A stretch of DNA of 64,000 nt from a bacterium (GTDB lineage: Bacteria; Zixibacteria; MSB-5A5; WJJR01): contig JAKAKI010000057.1 in assembly GCA_021813505.1 (NCBI GenBank), forward strand, positions 1-64,000, written 5' to 3'. The notes beneath the pieces are model-generated. The model worked only from the letters and a program-made list of their open reading frames with translations. It ran no database searches and was not told the DNA's origin. Positions within the stretch are counted from its first letter, which is position 1. The number at the start of each line of letters is the position of its first letter. Both the position numbers and the translations under genes were made by a program. Positions 45,799 through 53,561 of this stretch are shown here, piece after piece.

Positions 45799-45858
45799 CT
45801 CAATTATGGTGGCCCAGCACCGAATTGATCATCGAGTGAGCGGGGAAGCAGTCTGGTT

Positions 45859-47718
45859 CTACTGGGGCCCTGTCCCCTGCTTTTCCTGTACCCAGTGCGC
45901 CCGGTAGATCGACATTGTGTGGTATCCCCAGAGGATGTAGTTGTCGGCGTGGATCGAGTGGATTCTTTCGAGAATCTCGGAGTGTCCAACCACCTCGGGG
46001 AACCAGGGATCAAAGATCGCCAGATAGTCCGGCCGTTTGAGCTTCAAGTATTCCCAAATCCCCGCCTGCCCCTGTTTCCGGTATGGTAAAATCTCCGGTT
46101 CGACCAATCCCATCAGGTCAATGATGTGGTGGCGCCCGGCGAAACACCCAATCGCGCCGATGTCGTTGACGGCAATGGTGGCATCGGGTGGGAGATTCGC
46201 GTCGAGCCATTGCCCCGTCGCGACATTGAGATCGTTGATATTCTTGACGGCCAGCGAACAGGTTGGCGCCCAGGTCAGCAGGTTGCAGCACGCAACCAGT
46301 CCCCAGATGCACCAGGCAGCAACACAAAGACGTCTGCTCCATTGCCGGCGCAACGTAACCAGCAGCACCGCGCTCAACCCTGCGAGGATCGGCCCTGTGA
46401 AGAAGATGATGGACTGGCCAGCCAGGTACTGGCCCTCTGAAAAGGACGCCCTCATGGATTCGGGCATCCAATTCAAGAATGGATAGAGCTCCAACCAGAA
46501 CAACTTGAGCGGCGTCAGTGCGGCAATCGCCAGCCCGATCGGCACAGCGGCGCCAAGGAACAAAACCCCCGAGGCGATCAGGAACATGCGCGAGTATGAT
46601 TGATGCGACGTCCACCAATGCCAGCTTGCAAAGACCGCGATCACCGCAAAAATCGGATACATGATCATGAGGTAACGCCCGAAGGCACCCTGGATGCTGC
46701 TGGTGAATACTGCCTGAATCAGCAGATAGTACATTGGGATGGCGACCAGAAGCCGTAACCGGCGGCGGATCAGCACCGGCATCTTTCTCAATTGCCACAG
46801 GAGATACCAAAGGCCAATCATCCCCGGCACCTCGGTCAGCAAAAACCGCGCGTACGTTTGATAGAGATACTCCCTGCCGGAATCGAAAACGGCGGCCAAC
46901 GCCTGTCCGAATTGCCCTGCCCCCAGCGCCGCCCAGACTCCGGTCGCCGCCACCTTGGCATAGAAGGTCAAAGGAAACAGTCTGCCGATTGACCAAAGGT
47001 TGAAAGCAAAATACGGCGCGAGAACAAGTGCCCCTGCGCCGAGGGAGACGAAGACTTCACGCCGCCGCGAACGGGCGGTCTGATCCAGACTCCGTTCTGT
47101 CCACCAACGATCGACCCAGAAAAGCGGGAGCAGCGAAAACAACTCAGGACGGGTCACGCCTGCGAGAAACAGAAGGATGGTCACTGGATAGTAGGGCCGA
47201 CCGTGGTCACTGGCCGCACGGAAGTGCAAGATGAGGCTCCAGACGATCAGCGACCCGTAAAGCATGACTTCCAGTCCGGAAAGTGCCCCCCAAATCACGA
47301 GCGGATGCAGCAGCGTCAGAAGCGCACCGCCCCAGGCTGCGATCCTGGAACTGGTGAGTTCCCTAAGCAGGGCGAAGACTCCCCAAATCAGAACGACCCA
47401 GCAGATGAACCCGGCGATCTTCCCGGCCCACACCGGATTCCCCAGGATTCCCAGGAATCCCGCGCAGACCAGCGTCCACAATGGCGCGGTTGACCCGGCA
47501 ACCGGCTGGCCAACGTTGTAGGAAAAACCGTGACCGGAAATCAGATTTTGGGCAAACCGGAAGTGAATCCAGGCGTCGTCGGAGGAAAACCCCAGGCCTC
47601 CGGCGGCCGTTCGTTCATGGACGAGATATCCGGAGAAGATCACAGCCGCGGCCAGCAGGATCAGCCCGCGTGCCGCCCAACTACTTCCGCGCCAGTTTGC
47701 CACCAAACGGGATGTCAT
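45859..47718 (-). CDS. Membrane GT-C glycosyltransferase
   Basis: 619 residues from ATG 47718. The open frame continues over the tRNA-Leu gene to 47916, so that extension is excluded. About 11-13 membrane helices, with the GT-C first-loop acidic pair in GLGFSSDDAWIHFRFAQNLI and GQPVAGSTAPLW right after. The soluble C-terminus contains VNDIGAIGCFAGRHHIIDLMG. GT-C enzymes transfer sugars from polyprenyl-phosphate donors on the outer face of the inner membrane; the acceptor is unknown. Confidence 0.82.
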   Translation of the reverse strand: MTSRLVANWRGSSWAARGLILLAAAVIFSGYLVHERTAAGGLGFSSDDAWIHFRFAQNLISGHGFSYNVGQPVAGSTAPLWTLVCAGFLGILGNPVWAGKIAGFICWVVLIWGVFALLRELTSSRIAAWGGALLTLLHPLVIWGALSGLEVMLYGSLIVWSLILHFRAASDHGRPYYPVTILLFLAGVTRPELFSLLPLFWVDRWWTERSLDQTARSRRREVFVSLGAGALVLAPYFAFNLWSIGRLFPLTFYAKVAATGVWAALGAGQFGQALAAVFDSGREYLYQTYARFLLTEVPGMIGLWYLLWQLRKMPVLIRRRLRLLVAIPMYYLLIQAVFTSSIQGAFGRYLMIMYPIFAVIAVFASWHWWTSHQSYSRMFLIASGVLFLGAAVPIGLAIAALTPLKLFWLELYPFLNWMPESMRASFSEGQYLAGQSIIFFTGPILAGLSAVLLVTLRRQWSRRLCVAAWCIWGLVACCNLLTWAPTCSLAVKNINDLNVATGQWLDANLPPDATIAVNDIGAIGCFAGRHHIIDLMGLVEPEILPYRKQGQAGIWEYLKLKRPDYLAIFDPWFPEVVGHSEILERIHSIHADNYILWGYHTMSIYRAHWVQEKQGTGPQ

Positions 47719-47765
47719 AACGAAGTCACCCCGACGCGACTTGAGCGCGGCGGGGTGATAAACTT

Positions 47766-47852
47766 TGGTGCCGAAGGCGGGATTTGAACCCGCACACCCG
47801 TACGGGCACTGCGCCCTGAACACAGCGTGTCTGCCAGTTCCACCACTTCGGC
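47766..47852 (-). tRNA. tRNA-Leu (anticodon CAG)
   Basis: Class II tRNA of 87 bases including an encoded CCA (TGG at 47766-47768 on plus). Acceptor GCCGAAG / CTTCGGC, anticodon arm CTGTG TTCAGGG CGCAG, a long variable arm and T-arm GCGGG TTCAAAT CCCGC. Confidence 0.96.
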
Positions 47853-47973
47853 GCCGCCCGAGTATGCCACTTCGCGAGCGCCGTTGCAAGTGCATTTTGC
47901 ATCCGATGCACGGCAAGGCTTCGTGTAATTCACCATTGGTTCATGGGGCGCCAACCGGTTTATTCCCATCGGC

Positions 47974-48444
47974 ATGGATCCCGCAGCGAAAACCGATATC
48001 AAGGTGATCAGCACCAACCGTCAGGCACGGTTTCGCTTTGAGATTTTGGATACGGTGGAAGCCGGCTTGAGCCTGGTGGGGACCGAAGTGAAATCACTGC
48101 GCGAAGGGAAGTGTAATCTGAAGGAGGGGTACGCCCGTATTGACGGCGAGGAGGCTTGGCTGATCGGGGTCCATATTCCGGAATATGTCGCGGGCAATCG
48201 GTACAATCATGAGCCGACCCGCACCCGTAAGCTGTTGCTGTCGAAACGGCAAATCCGCCGTCTGGCCGGCCAGACCCAGCAAATGGGGCTGACGCTGGTG
48301 CCGCTTCGAATCTACTTCAAGGGGAAGGTTGCCAAGATCGAGCTGGGCCTGGGCCGCGGCAAGAAACTGCATGACAAGCGGGACTCGATCGCCGAACGGG
48401 AGACCCAACGCCGGCTTCAGCGAGAACGTTTCGACCGTGAATAG
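47974..48444 (+). CDS. smpB: SsrA-binding protein SmpB
   Basis: 156 residues. VISTNRQARFRFEILDTVEAGLSL, GTEVKSLREGKCNLKEGYA, PYxxG-like VHIPEYVAGNRYNHEP, TRKLLLSKRQI and the basic tail KKLHDKRDSIAERETQRRL are all SmpB hallmarks. It escorts tmRNA to stalled ribosomes. First gene of a plus-strand run with the AMIN-like lipoprotein and murI. Confidence 0.97.
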   Translation: MDPAAKTDIKVISTNRQARFRFEILDTVEAGLSLVGTEVKSLREGKCNLKEGYARIDGEEAWLIGVHIPEYVAGNRYNHEPTRTRKLLLSKRQIRRLAGQTQQMGLTLVPLRIYFKGKVAKIELGLGRGKKLHDKRDSIAERETQRRLQRERFDRE

Positions 48445-48456
48445 GTTTAACAGGAT

Positions 48457-49080
48457 ATGACGGACAAAAGACAACGGTCGATACGCTCTCGGCTGCTAGC
48501 CGGCGCATCAATCCTGCTGGTTGCGCTGGTCCTCGCGCAATGCAGCCATCCACCGCCGGTGACGCTGCCGGAGGAGGAGGCGGCTCCACCCGAAGCGCCT
48601 CCGGCCAAGGTCGAAGAGGTGGGGCCATACAACATCCTGAGCTACAGCGTCGATGTACGCCGCAACGGAATTCTCATCGAGGTTCTGCTGCGTGAACCGT
48701 TGCACTACGAATGGTTCCTGACCGATGGCGAGTGGATCAATCTGACCTTCGATGGTGGCCGTCTCGACCCGAACAGGATGCATTCGATGAAGCCGCACGC
48801 CGAAGTGCTGGAGGTTGTGGCGCACCAATTCGAGAACTCGGCACAGTTGTCATTCAGGATGTCCAGCCCCGTCGAGAAATACCGTGTATCCACCGATCCG
48901 TATTCGCCGAAACGGATCCTGGTCATGATCACCGGATCGACGCGCGGGATGATTGAGGACTTGGATATCCGGGGCGGCATCAGCGATTACAGGCGGGGCG
49001 AGAGCGTCGTGTATCAAGAAGAGGTGGGCAAAGCCCACCCTGACCGGGTAGGGTGGGCTCCGCCCACCTTTTCGCGGTGA
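48457..49080 (+). CDS. Lipoprotein with AMIN-like domain; 3' end derived from a repeat
   Basis: 207 residues. Signal sequence with lipobox VLAQC (Cys29), a Pro/Glu-rich linker, then a beta-sandwich-like domain (NILSYSVDVRRNGILIEVLL, WINLTFDGGRLDP, QLSFRMSSPVEKYRVS, RILVMITG) resembling AMIN domains, which bind peptidoglycan or target proteins to the cell wall. The last 18 or so residues (GKAHPDRVGWAPPTFSR) are encoded by a family C palindrome, so the original C-terminus was probably shorter. Confidence 0.75.
   Translation: MTDKRQRSIRSRLLAGASILLVALVLAQCSHPPPVTLPEEEAAPPEAPPAKVEEVGPYNILSYSVDVRRNGILIEVLLREPLHYEWFLTDGEWINLTFDGGRLDPNRMHSMKPHAEVLEVVAHQFENSAQLSFRMSSPVEKYRVSTDPYSPKRILVMITGSTRGMIEDLDIRGGISDYRRGESVVYQEEVGKAHPDRVGWAPPTFSR
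49022..49069. repeat. Palindromic repeat, family C, inside the lipoprotein reading frame
   Basis: AGGTGGGCAAAGCCCACCCT (49022-49041) pairs with AGGGTGGGCTCCGCCCACCT (49050-49069); two central mismatches. Confidence 0.9.
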
Positions 49081-49128
49081 GCTGTTCGACGGCTGTAATT
49101 CGGCCGATTGACTGACATCTTTCAACCT

Positions 49129-49968
49129 ATGAAAAGCAGACCTATTGGCATATTCGATTCCGGTGTCGGAGGCCTGACTGTCTTCGATGCGCTCGCGCGC
49201 GCCTGTCCCTCCGAGTCGCTGATTTACTTCGGCGACACGGGGCGGTACCCCTACGGTGTCCGGTCCAAACGTGTGATTATCGAATACAGCCGTCAAATCG
49301 CGGGATTTCTCCAGAATCAGGGCTGCAAGTTTCTCGTCGTCGCCTGCAACTCGGCCTCGTCTCTGGCGCTCGAAGAAGTGCGGGCCTCAGCCGCAGTCGA
49401 TGTGATCGGCGTGATTGAGCCGGGCGCGGCCGCCGCGGTACGCGCCACCAGGAGCGGACATGTCGGGGTCATCGGGACCGAGGCCACGATTCGCTCCGAG
49501 TCGTACACGCGCGCCATCCATGCCATCCAGCCCGACATCCGGATCAGCGCGGTGGCGTGTCCATTATTCGTTGCACTCGCCGAAGAGGGATTCTCCGGAA
49601 AGCCGGCGACACAACTGGTGGCGGAGGAGTATCTGGCGCCATTAATCGAGGCCGGCGTCGACACGCTGGTGCTCGGCTGCACCCACTATCCCCTGCTGAA
49701 ATCCGATCTCGCTACGGTCATGGGACCGGGCGTTGAGCTGATCGATTCGGCCACCGAAGTGGCACGAGTGGTCCGCGACCGGCTGGTGACGCGCAATCAT
49801 CACAGCGAGAGCAAAGCTGTCGCGGAGCATGTGTTCTATGTCTCCGACACACCGGAACGTTTCGCCCGTGTCGGCAGGCGATTCCTGGGATATCAGGTGG
49901 CGCCGGTGAATTTGGTGGACATGGAAGTGCTGCACAGTGCCGTGGAGTCCACAGAGCCACGGCGCTAG
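49129..49968 (+). CDS. murI: Glutamate racemase
   Basis: 279 residues from ATG 49129 (KSRPIGIFDSGVGGLTVFDA); a TTG at 49108 is less likely. The two catalytic Cys are in VVACNSASSLALEE and LVLGCTHYPLLKS; IYFGDTGRYPYG is the family element after the first. It makes D-glutamate for peptidoglycan. In the same run as smpB and followed by rdgB. Confidence 0.96.
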   Translation: MKSRPIGIFDSGVGGLTVFDALARACPSESLIYFGDTGRYPYGVRSKRVIIEYSRQIAGFLQNQGCKFLVVACNSASSLALEEVRASAAVDVIGVIEPGAAAAVRATRSGHVGVIGTEATIRSESYTRAIHAIQPDIRISAVACPLFVALAEEGFSGKPATQLVAEEYLAPLIEAGVDTLVLGCTHYPLLKSDLATVMGPGVELIDSATEVARVVRDRLVTRNHHSESKAVAEHVFYVSDTPERFARVGRRFLGYQVAPVNLVDMEVLHSAVESTEPRR

Positions 49969-50016
49969 ATTCGTCAGACTGTCGACTCGCACCTCAAACT
50001 TGCCATCGGAGGCCAA

Positions 50017-50619
50017 TTGCGCCGTCTCGTTCTGGCCACTCACAACCCGCACAAGGTTCGGGAGATTCATGCCATCCTTGGCAATCTCCCCTACGAAATT
50101 CTCCCCGCCACGGATTTTCCCACAGTGCCGGAGCCCGAGGAAACCGGGGCAACGCTAGAGGAGAATGCGATTATCAAGGCCAAAGCGCTTCACGATGGCA
50201 CCGGTTTGTGGGCGATGGCCGATGACTCGGGATTAGAGATCGACTATCTCGACGGTGCCCCCGGTGTTGTCTCGGCCCGCTTCGCCGGTCCGGGTTGCAC
50301 ATTCGCCGACAACAACACCAAAGTTCTGATGCTCCTCAATGGCGTCCCGAGTAGTCAGCGAACCGCGAGGTTCCGTTGTGTCGCAGCGTTGGCAGTGGAT
50401 GATGGAGCGGTGGAAGTGTTCCACGGTGTCACCGAGGGGATCATCACCACAGTTGCAGGCGGCGAGGCGGGTTTCGGATACGACCCGATCTTCTACTCAC
50501 CAGAACTGGGCCGCACCTTTGCGGAAGCCTCGGCCGATGCCAAGAACCGCGTCTCCCATCGGGGCCGCGCATTCCGGCAGGTGGCGGAGCGGCTGCGGGA
50601 ACTCGCTCCGGAGAGATAG
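50017..50619 (+). CDS. rdgB: XTP/dITP diphosphatase (RdgB/HAM1)
   Basis: 200 residues from TTG 50017 (RRLVLATHNPHKVREI, the usual N-terminus). GATLEENAIIKA, ADDSGLEIDYLDGAPGVVSARFAG, GGEAGFGYDPIF and NRVSHRGRAFRQ are the family signature blocks. It hydrolyses deaminated purine triphosphates. The murI-rdgB order is common; spacing is 48 bases. Confidence 0.96.
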   Translation: MRRLVLATHNPHKVREIHAILGNLPYEILPATDFPTVPEPEETGATLEENAIIKAKALHDGTGLWAMADDSGLEIDYLDGAPGVVSARFAGPGCTFADNNTKVLMLLNGVPSSQRTARFRCVAALAVDDGAVEVFHGVTEGIITTVAGGEAGFGYDPIFYSPELGRTFAEASADAKNRVSHRGRAFRQVAERLRELAPER

Positions 50620-50691
50620 CCCGGCGCCTCGCCGTCGTGCAAAAACACTACCCACGCATGCCCTCGGATTCGTATTCTTAGCCGATGGTTT

Positions 50692-50765
50692 CGGGGTGTG
50701 GCGCAGTCTGGTAGCGCACTTGGTTTGGGACCAAGACGTCGGAGGTTCAAATCCTCTCACCCCGA
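50692..50765 (+). tRNA. tRNA-Pro (anticodon TGG)
   Basis: 74 bases. Acceptor CGGGGTG / CACCCCG, anticodon arm CTTGG TTTGGGA CCAAG, T-arm GGAGG TTCAAAT CCTCT, discriminator A. CCA is not encoded. Confidence 0.96.
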
Positions 50766-50854
50766 TTGTAACCCGTTGCGGAACAAGGGCAAACCCGCAC
50801 CACCACAGCCGATCTCAACGACATGGTCTGGATACTTCCAAAGGGAGGAATTGG

Positions 50855-51259
50855 ATGAAGCGATTCTACGGACGTTCTGCGATCTGTGTTGTCCTATGCC
50901 TGGCGCTGGTGGCATTTACCAGTTGCACCGGGAAACAGGGGCCGATGGGCCCCAAAGGTGTCAAGGGTGATCCCGGCGTTCAGGGTCCCCCGGGAAGTGT
51001 GACCCGCACAATCTACGCCGGCACCGTTCCCGCACAGTCCGACAGCTTTTTCGTGGCGATACCGAACATGAATCTGGCCGACCCCTCGCTGATCAGCACC
51101 TTTGTGCAGGTCAGTCCCGGCGAATACGACGAGTTGCCGTTCCTGTTCCAATTCTCGGGCGATACCAACTTCACGCTGATGTTTGCCTCGATTCGCGAGG
51201 GCGGCGTGACGCTCTGGTACTGTCACGGTCTCAGCTACATCATCGTGGTGATGCGCTAA
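50855..51259 (+). CDS. Lipoprotein with short collagen-like Gly-X-Y stretch
   Basis: 134 residues from ATG 50855, with GGGAGGAA 6 bases upstream; the longer open frame runs through tRNA-Pro and is not credible. Lipobox FTSC (Cys at about 24), then GKQGPMGPKGVKGDPGVQGP, a short Gly-X-Y collagen-like repeat of about 9 triplets, then a beta-rich C-terminal domain (FFVAIPNMNLADP, FQFSGDTNFTLMFASI, LWYCHGLSYIIVV). Collagen-like lipoproteins are usually surface proteins; function unknown. Confidence 0.8.
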   Translation: MKRFYGRSAICVVLCLALVAFTSCTGKQGPMGPKGVKGDPGVQGPPGSVTRTIYAGTVPAQSDSFFVAIPNMNLADPSLISTFVQVSPGEYDELPFLFQFSGDTNFTLMFASIREGGVTLWYCHGLSYIIVVMR

Positions 51260-51281
51260 TGATCTGATGAAGTCCTCATCT

Positions 51282-51354
51282 GCCCCCGTAGCTCACGTGG
51301 AAGAGCAGCAGCCTTCTAAGCTGCTGGTAGCAGGTTCGAGTCCTGCCGGGGGTA
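51282..51354 (+). tRNA. tRNA-Arg (anticodon TCT)
   Basis: 73 bases. Acceptor GCCCCCG / CGGGGGT (terminal G-U), anticodon arm GCAGC CTTCTAA GCTGC, T-arm GCAGG TTCGAGT CCTGC, discriminator A. The acceptor stem is identical to tRNA-Arg(CCG) at 34436-34507. Confidence 0.95.
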
Positions 51355-51391
51355 TTTCGAAATCGAATACTCCTCGCGGCAACATAACATT

Positions 51392-51792
51392 GCGGGCAAG
51401 AGGCTTTCAGCCCCTTGGCGAATTACGCAGAAACCAAGGGGCTGGAAGCCCCTTGTCCGCAAGTGTGGAGTTGCGCGGAGATCAATGCGCCAAAAGCACA
51501 TCGGTCGCAAAGTGCGAAGAGAACCGGGAATCGCGATGCGGTCCCTGTGCGGGCAAGGGGCTTTTAGCCCCTTGGCGAATTACGGAGAAACCAAGGGGCT
51601 GGAAGCCCCTTGTCCGCAAGTGTGGAGTTGCGCGGAGATCAATGCGCCAAAAGCACATCGGTCGCAAAGTGCGAAGAGAACCGGGAACCGCGATGCGGTC
51701 GCTGTGCGGGCAAGGGGCTTTAGCCCCTTGGCGAATTACGGAGAAACCAAGGGGCTGGAAGCCCCTTGTCCGCAAGGCATGGAGTTGCGCGG
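51392..51792. repeat. Tandem array of 157-bp units carrying family B palindromes
   Basis: Units start at 51392, 51549 and 51706 (GCGGGCAAG), a constant period of 157, with the third truncated near 51792. Each unit holds the palindromic modules AGGGGCTTTTAGCCCCTTGG and CCAAGGGGCTGGAAGCCCC. 157 is not a multiple of 3, so it is not coding. It fills the gap between tRNA-Arg and the HEAT-like gene (51355-51855). Confidence 0.93.
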
Positions 51793-51855
51793 TGGCCAGG
51801 GGGATGGTCCTCGTCGCACCGCGCACAACTGCGTCCAACTGATCGAGGAATCACC

Positions 51856-52401
51856 ATGCCGAAATCGTCAAGAGCTCGGACAACTCCCAGTCTCTTCGAA
51901 TTGCTTCGCGTCGGGGACCGCCGTGCGCTCGGGAAATCAACCTATGTCGCCGGGCTTGTGCGGCGGGAGCCGTCGCTGGCCCCAGAACTCGTTGACGTCC
52001 TGCTCAGCGAGGACAAGACCGCCGTCGCCCATGCGGCGCATACCCTGATGGAAGTGGCGACGTCGAATCCGGAGATCATCCGTCCACTGCGCCGGAAGCT
52101 GCTGCTGGAACTCTCGCATATCGCTCAATGGGAGGTGCGCGAACAGCTCTGCAAGGTCCTCCCCCGTCTCCGGCTGAGCCCAAAGGAAAGAAACATCGCG
52201 GCTGCAATCTTCGTACGATATCTGGCCGACCAAAGCAGCATTGTGCGGGCATGTGCGCTGCAGGGTCTGGCCGACCTGGCGATGATTGATCCCAAACGCA
52301 GACCACCCACACGCAAGCTGATCGAGGCCGCAGCGCGATCGGGAACCGCGGCGGTCCGGGCGCGCGCGCGGCGCTTGCTCGCTGGCTTTGCCCGGGAGTA
52401 G
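51856..52401 (+). CDS. HEAT-repeat-like helical protein
   Basis: 181 residues from ATG 51856, with GAGGAA 7 bases upstream; codons before it fall within the tandem repeat. Three to four helical pairs of HEAT type (LAPELVDVLLSEDKTAVAHA, LRRKLLLELSHIAQWEVREQ, RYLADQSSIVRACALQGL, AAVRARARRLLAGFA). A cytosolic scaffold or protein-binding role is plausible but nothing more specific can be said. Confidence 0.75.
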   Translation: MPKSSRARTTPSLFELLRVGDRRALGKSTYVAGLVRREPSLAPELVDVLLSEDKTAVAHAAHTLMEVATSNPEIIRPLRRKLLLELSHIAQWEVREQLCKVLPRLRLSPKERNIAAAIFVRYLADQSSIVRACALQGLADLAMIDPKRRPPTRKLIEAAARSGTAAVRARARRLLAGFARE

Positions 52402-52498
52402 GGGCGAATTGCATACGCCCCATGCGGCGCGGTGAGGGACGCCGTTTACAGTGGACATCAGGCAAGAAAACCGCTAAAATGGGCGCCGGCTATGCGAT

Positions 52499-52576
52499 GG
52501 TGGGTGTAGCTCAGTTGGTTAGAGCACCAGGTTGTGGCCCTGGGGGCCAAGGGTTCAAATCCCTTCACCCACCCCA
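52499..52576 (+). tRNA. tRNA-His (anticodon GTG)
   Basis: Includes the extra G-1 (52499) facing discriminator C73 (52573) and an encoded CCA (52574-52576). Acceptor GTGGGTG / CACCCAC, anticodon arm CCAGG TTGTGGC CCTGG, T-arm AAGGG TTCAAAT CCCTT. Confidence 0.96.
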
Positions 52577-52598
52577 AGATTGACGCAGAGGAACCGTT

Positions 52599-52631
52599 CC
52601 CCTCTCCGCCTGTCGCGGAGCGGGGATTTTC
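52599..52631 (+). terminator. Terminator after tRNA-His
   Basis: CCCCTCTCCGC (52599-52609) with GCGGAGCGGGG (52615-52625), one mismatch, then ATTTTC. Stands between tRNA-His and lemA. Confidence 0.6.
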
Positions 52632-52646
52632 ACAGGGAGGAGATTC

Positions 52647-53222
52647 ATGCCAGCATTACTGCTCTTGGGACTCTTCGTCCTGGTGATCGTCATCATCGTT
52701 TCGATGATCATCGGGATCTACAATGCACTGGTCAAACTGCGGGTGCAGGCCGATGGCGCCTGGTCGGACATCGATGTGCAGCTCAAGCGGCGCTACGACC
52801 TCATCCCCAACGTGGTGGAGACGGTCAAAGGCTACGCGGGACATGAGAAATCGACGCTCGAAGCGGTCATCTCCGCACGGAATATGGCGATGGCCGCGCA
52901 GGGCCCGGCGGCCAAAGCCGAAGCCGAAGGGATGCTGACGCAAACCTTGAAGTCACTCTTCGCGGTCGCAGAGGCATATCCACAGTTGCGCGCTGTCGAG
53001 AGCTTCAACCAGCTTCAGGCAACACTCAATCAGATCGAAGACACGATCCAGAACGCCCGCCGTTACTACAACGCCGTGGTGCGGGACTTCAACACCAAGG
53101 TCGCCCAATTCCCGTCGAATATCATCGCGGGCATGTTCGGATTCAAAGCGCGTGAATTCTTCGAACTGTCCACGCCGGGTGAACGCGAGACGCCGAAGGT
53201 GAGCTTCGGGGCGGGGAAGTAG
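52647..53222 (+). CDS. LemA-family membrane protein
   Basis: 191 residues, with GGGAGGAG 5 bases before ATG. N-terminal helix (LLLGLFVLVIVIIVSMIIGIYN), then NALVKLRVQADGAWSDIDVQL, YDLIPNVVETVKGYAGHEK, SARNMAM and YYNAVVRDFNTKVAQFPSN, the LemA core. The function is not settled; in other bacteria LemA genes stand next to DUF2207 and TPM/YgcG genes, and a DUF2207 gene follows here after 339 bases of repeats. Confidence 0.92.
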   Translation: MPALLLLGLFVLVIVIIVSMIIGIYNALVKLRVQADGAWSDIDVQLKRRYDLIPNVVETVKGYAGHEKSTLEAVISARNMAMAAQGPAAKAEAEGMLTQTLKSLFAVAEAYPQLRAVESFNQLQATLNQIEDTIQNARRYYNAVVRDFNTKVAQFPSNIIAGMFGFKAREFFELSTPGERETPKVSFGAGK

Positions 53223-53252
53223 GGACGGGGTTTTTCGGATGGGTAGGACAGC

Positions 53253-53318
53253 GTGCCACTGACCTTGGTCAGTGGATGCGCCGTCTCCGGAGGAGCCACT
53301 GACTAAAGTCAGTGGCAC
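53253..53318. repeat. Palindromic repeat, family G
   Basis: Two hairpins, CCACTGACCTTGGTCAGTGG (53256-53275) and GCCACTGACTAAAGTCAGTG (53295-53314), within outer arms GTGCCACTGAC / GTCAGTGGCAC. Confidence 0.85.
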
Positions 53319-53365
53319 ACTTGGCGTCGAGGCAGGGAAGTGAATATTTGAAAGTTGTGTCCGCG

Positions 53366-53437
53366 GGGAGGGCGAGGCTCCTGCCGAGCCTCTTTGTGCC
53401 CTGCCGCGCGAAGGCTCGGCGGGAGCCTCGCCCTCCC
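53366..53437. repeat. Palindromic repeat, family A
   Basis: GGGAGGGCGAGGCTCCTGCC ... GGCGGGAGCCTCGCCCTCCC, with a loop of about 25 bases. In the gap between lemA and the DUF2207 gene. Confidence 0.9.
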
Positions 53438-53561
53438 TCGGAGTGTTCGGCAATAGGGAGAAGACGCGTTTCGTAGGGCATATTGCATACGCCCCCGAAC
53501 GGCGAGAGAAATCACTTCATGGCTGAGCGATTCCAGTATCGCGTAGGAGGGGGCTAGACCG

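Noticed and set aside
47719-47916. N-terminal extension of the GT-C glycosyltransferase
   Set aside because: It would be encoded by the tRNA-Leu gene; ATG 47718 gives a normal membrane start.
51392-51792. CRISPR-like array
   Set aside because: Units are 157 bp with no short repeat/spacer alternation and no cas genes.
51267-51842. 191-codon open frame
   Set aside because: It runs through tRNA-Arg and the 157-bp tandem repeats; the period is not a multiple of 3.
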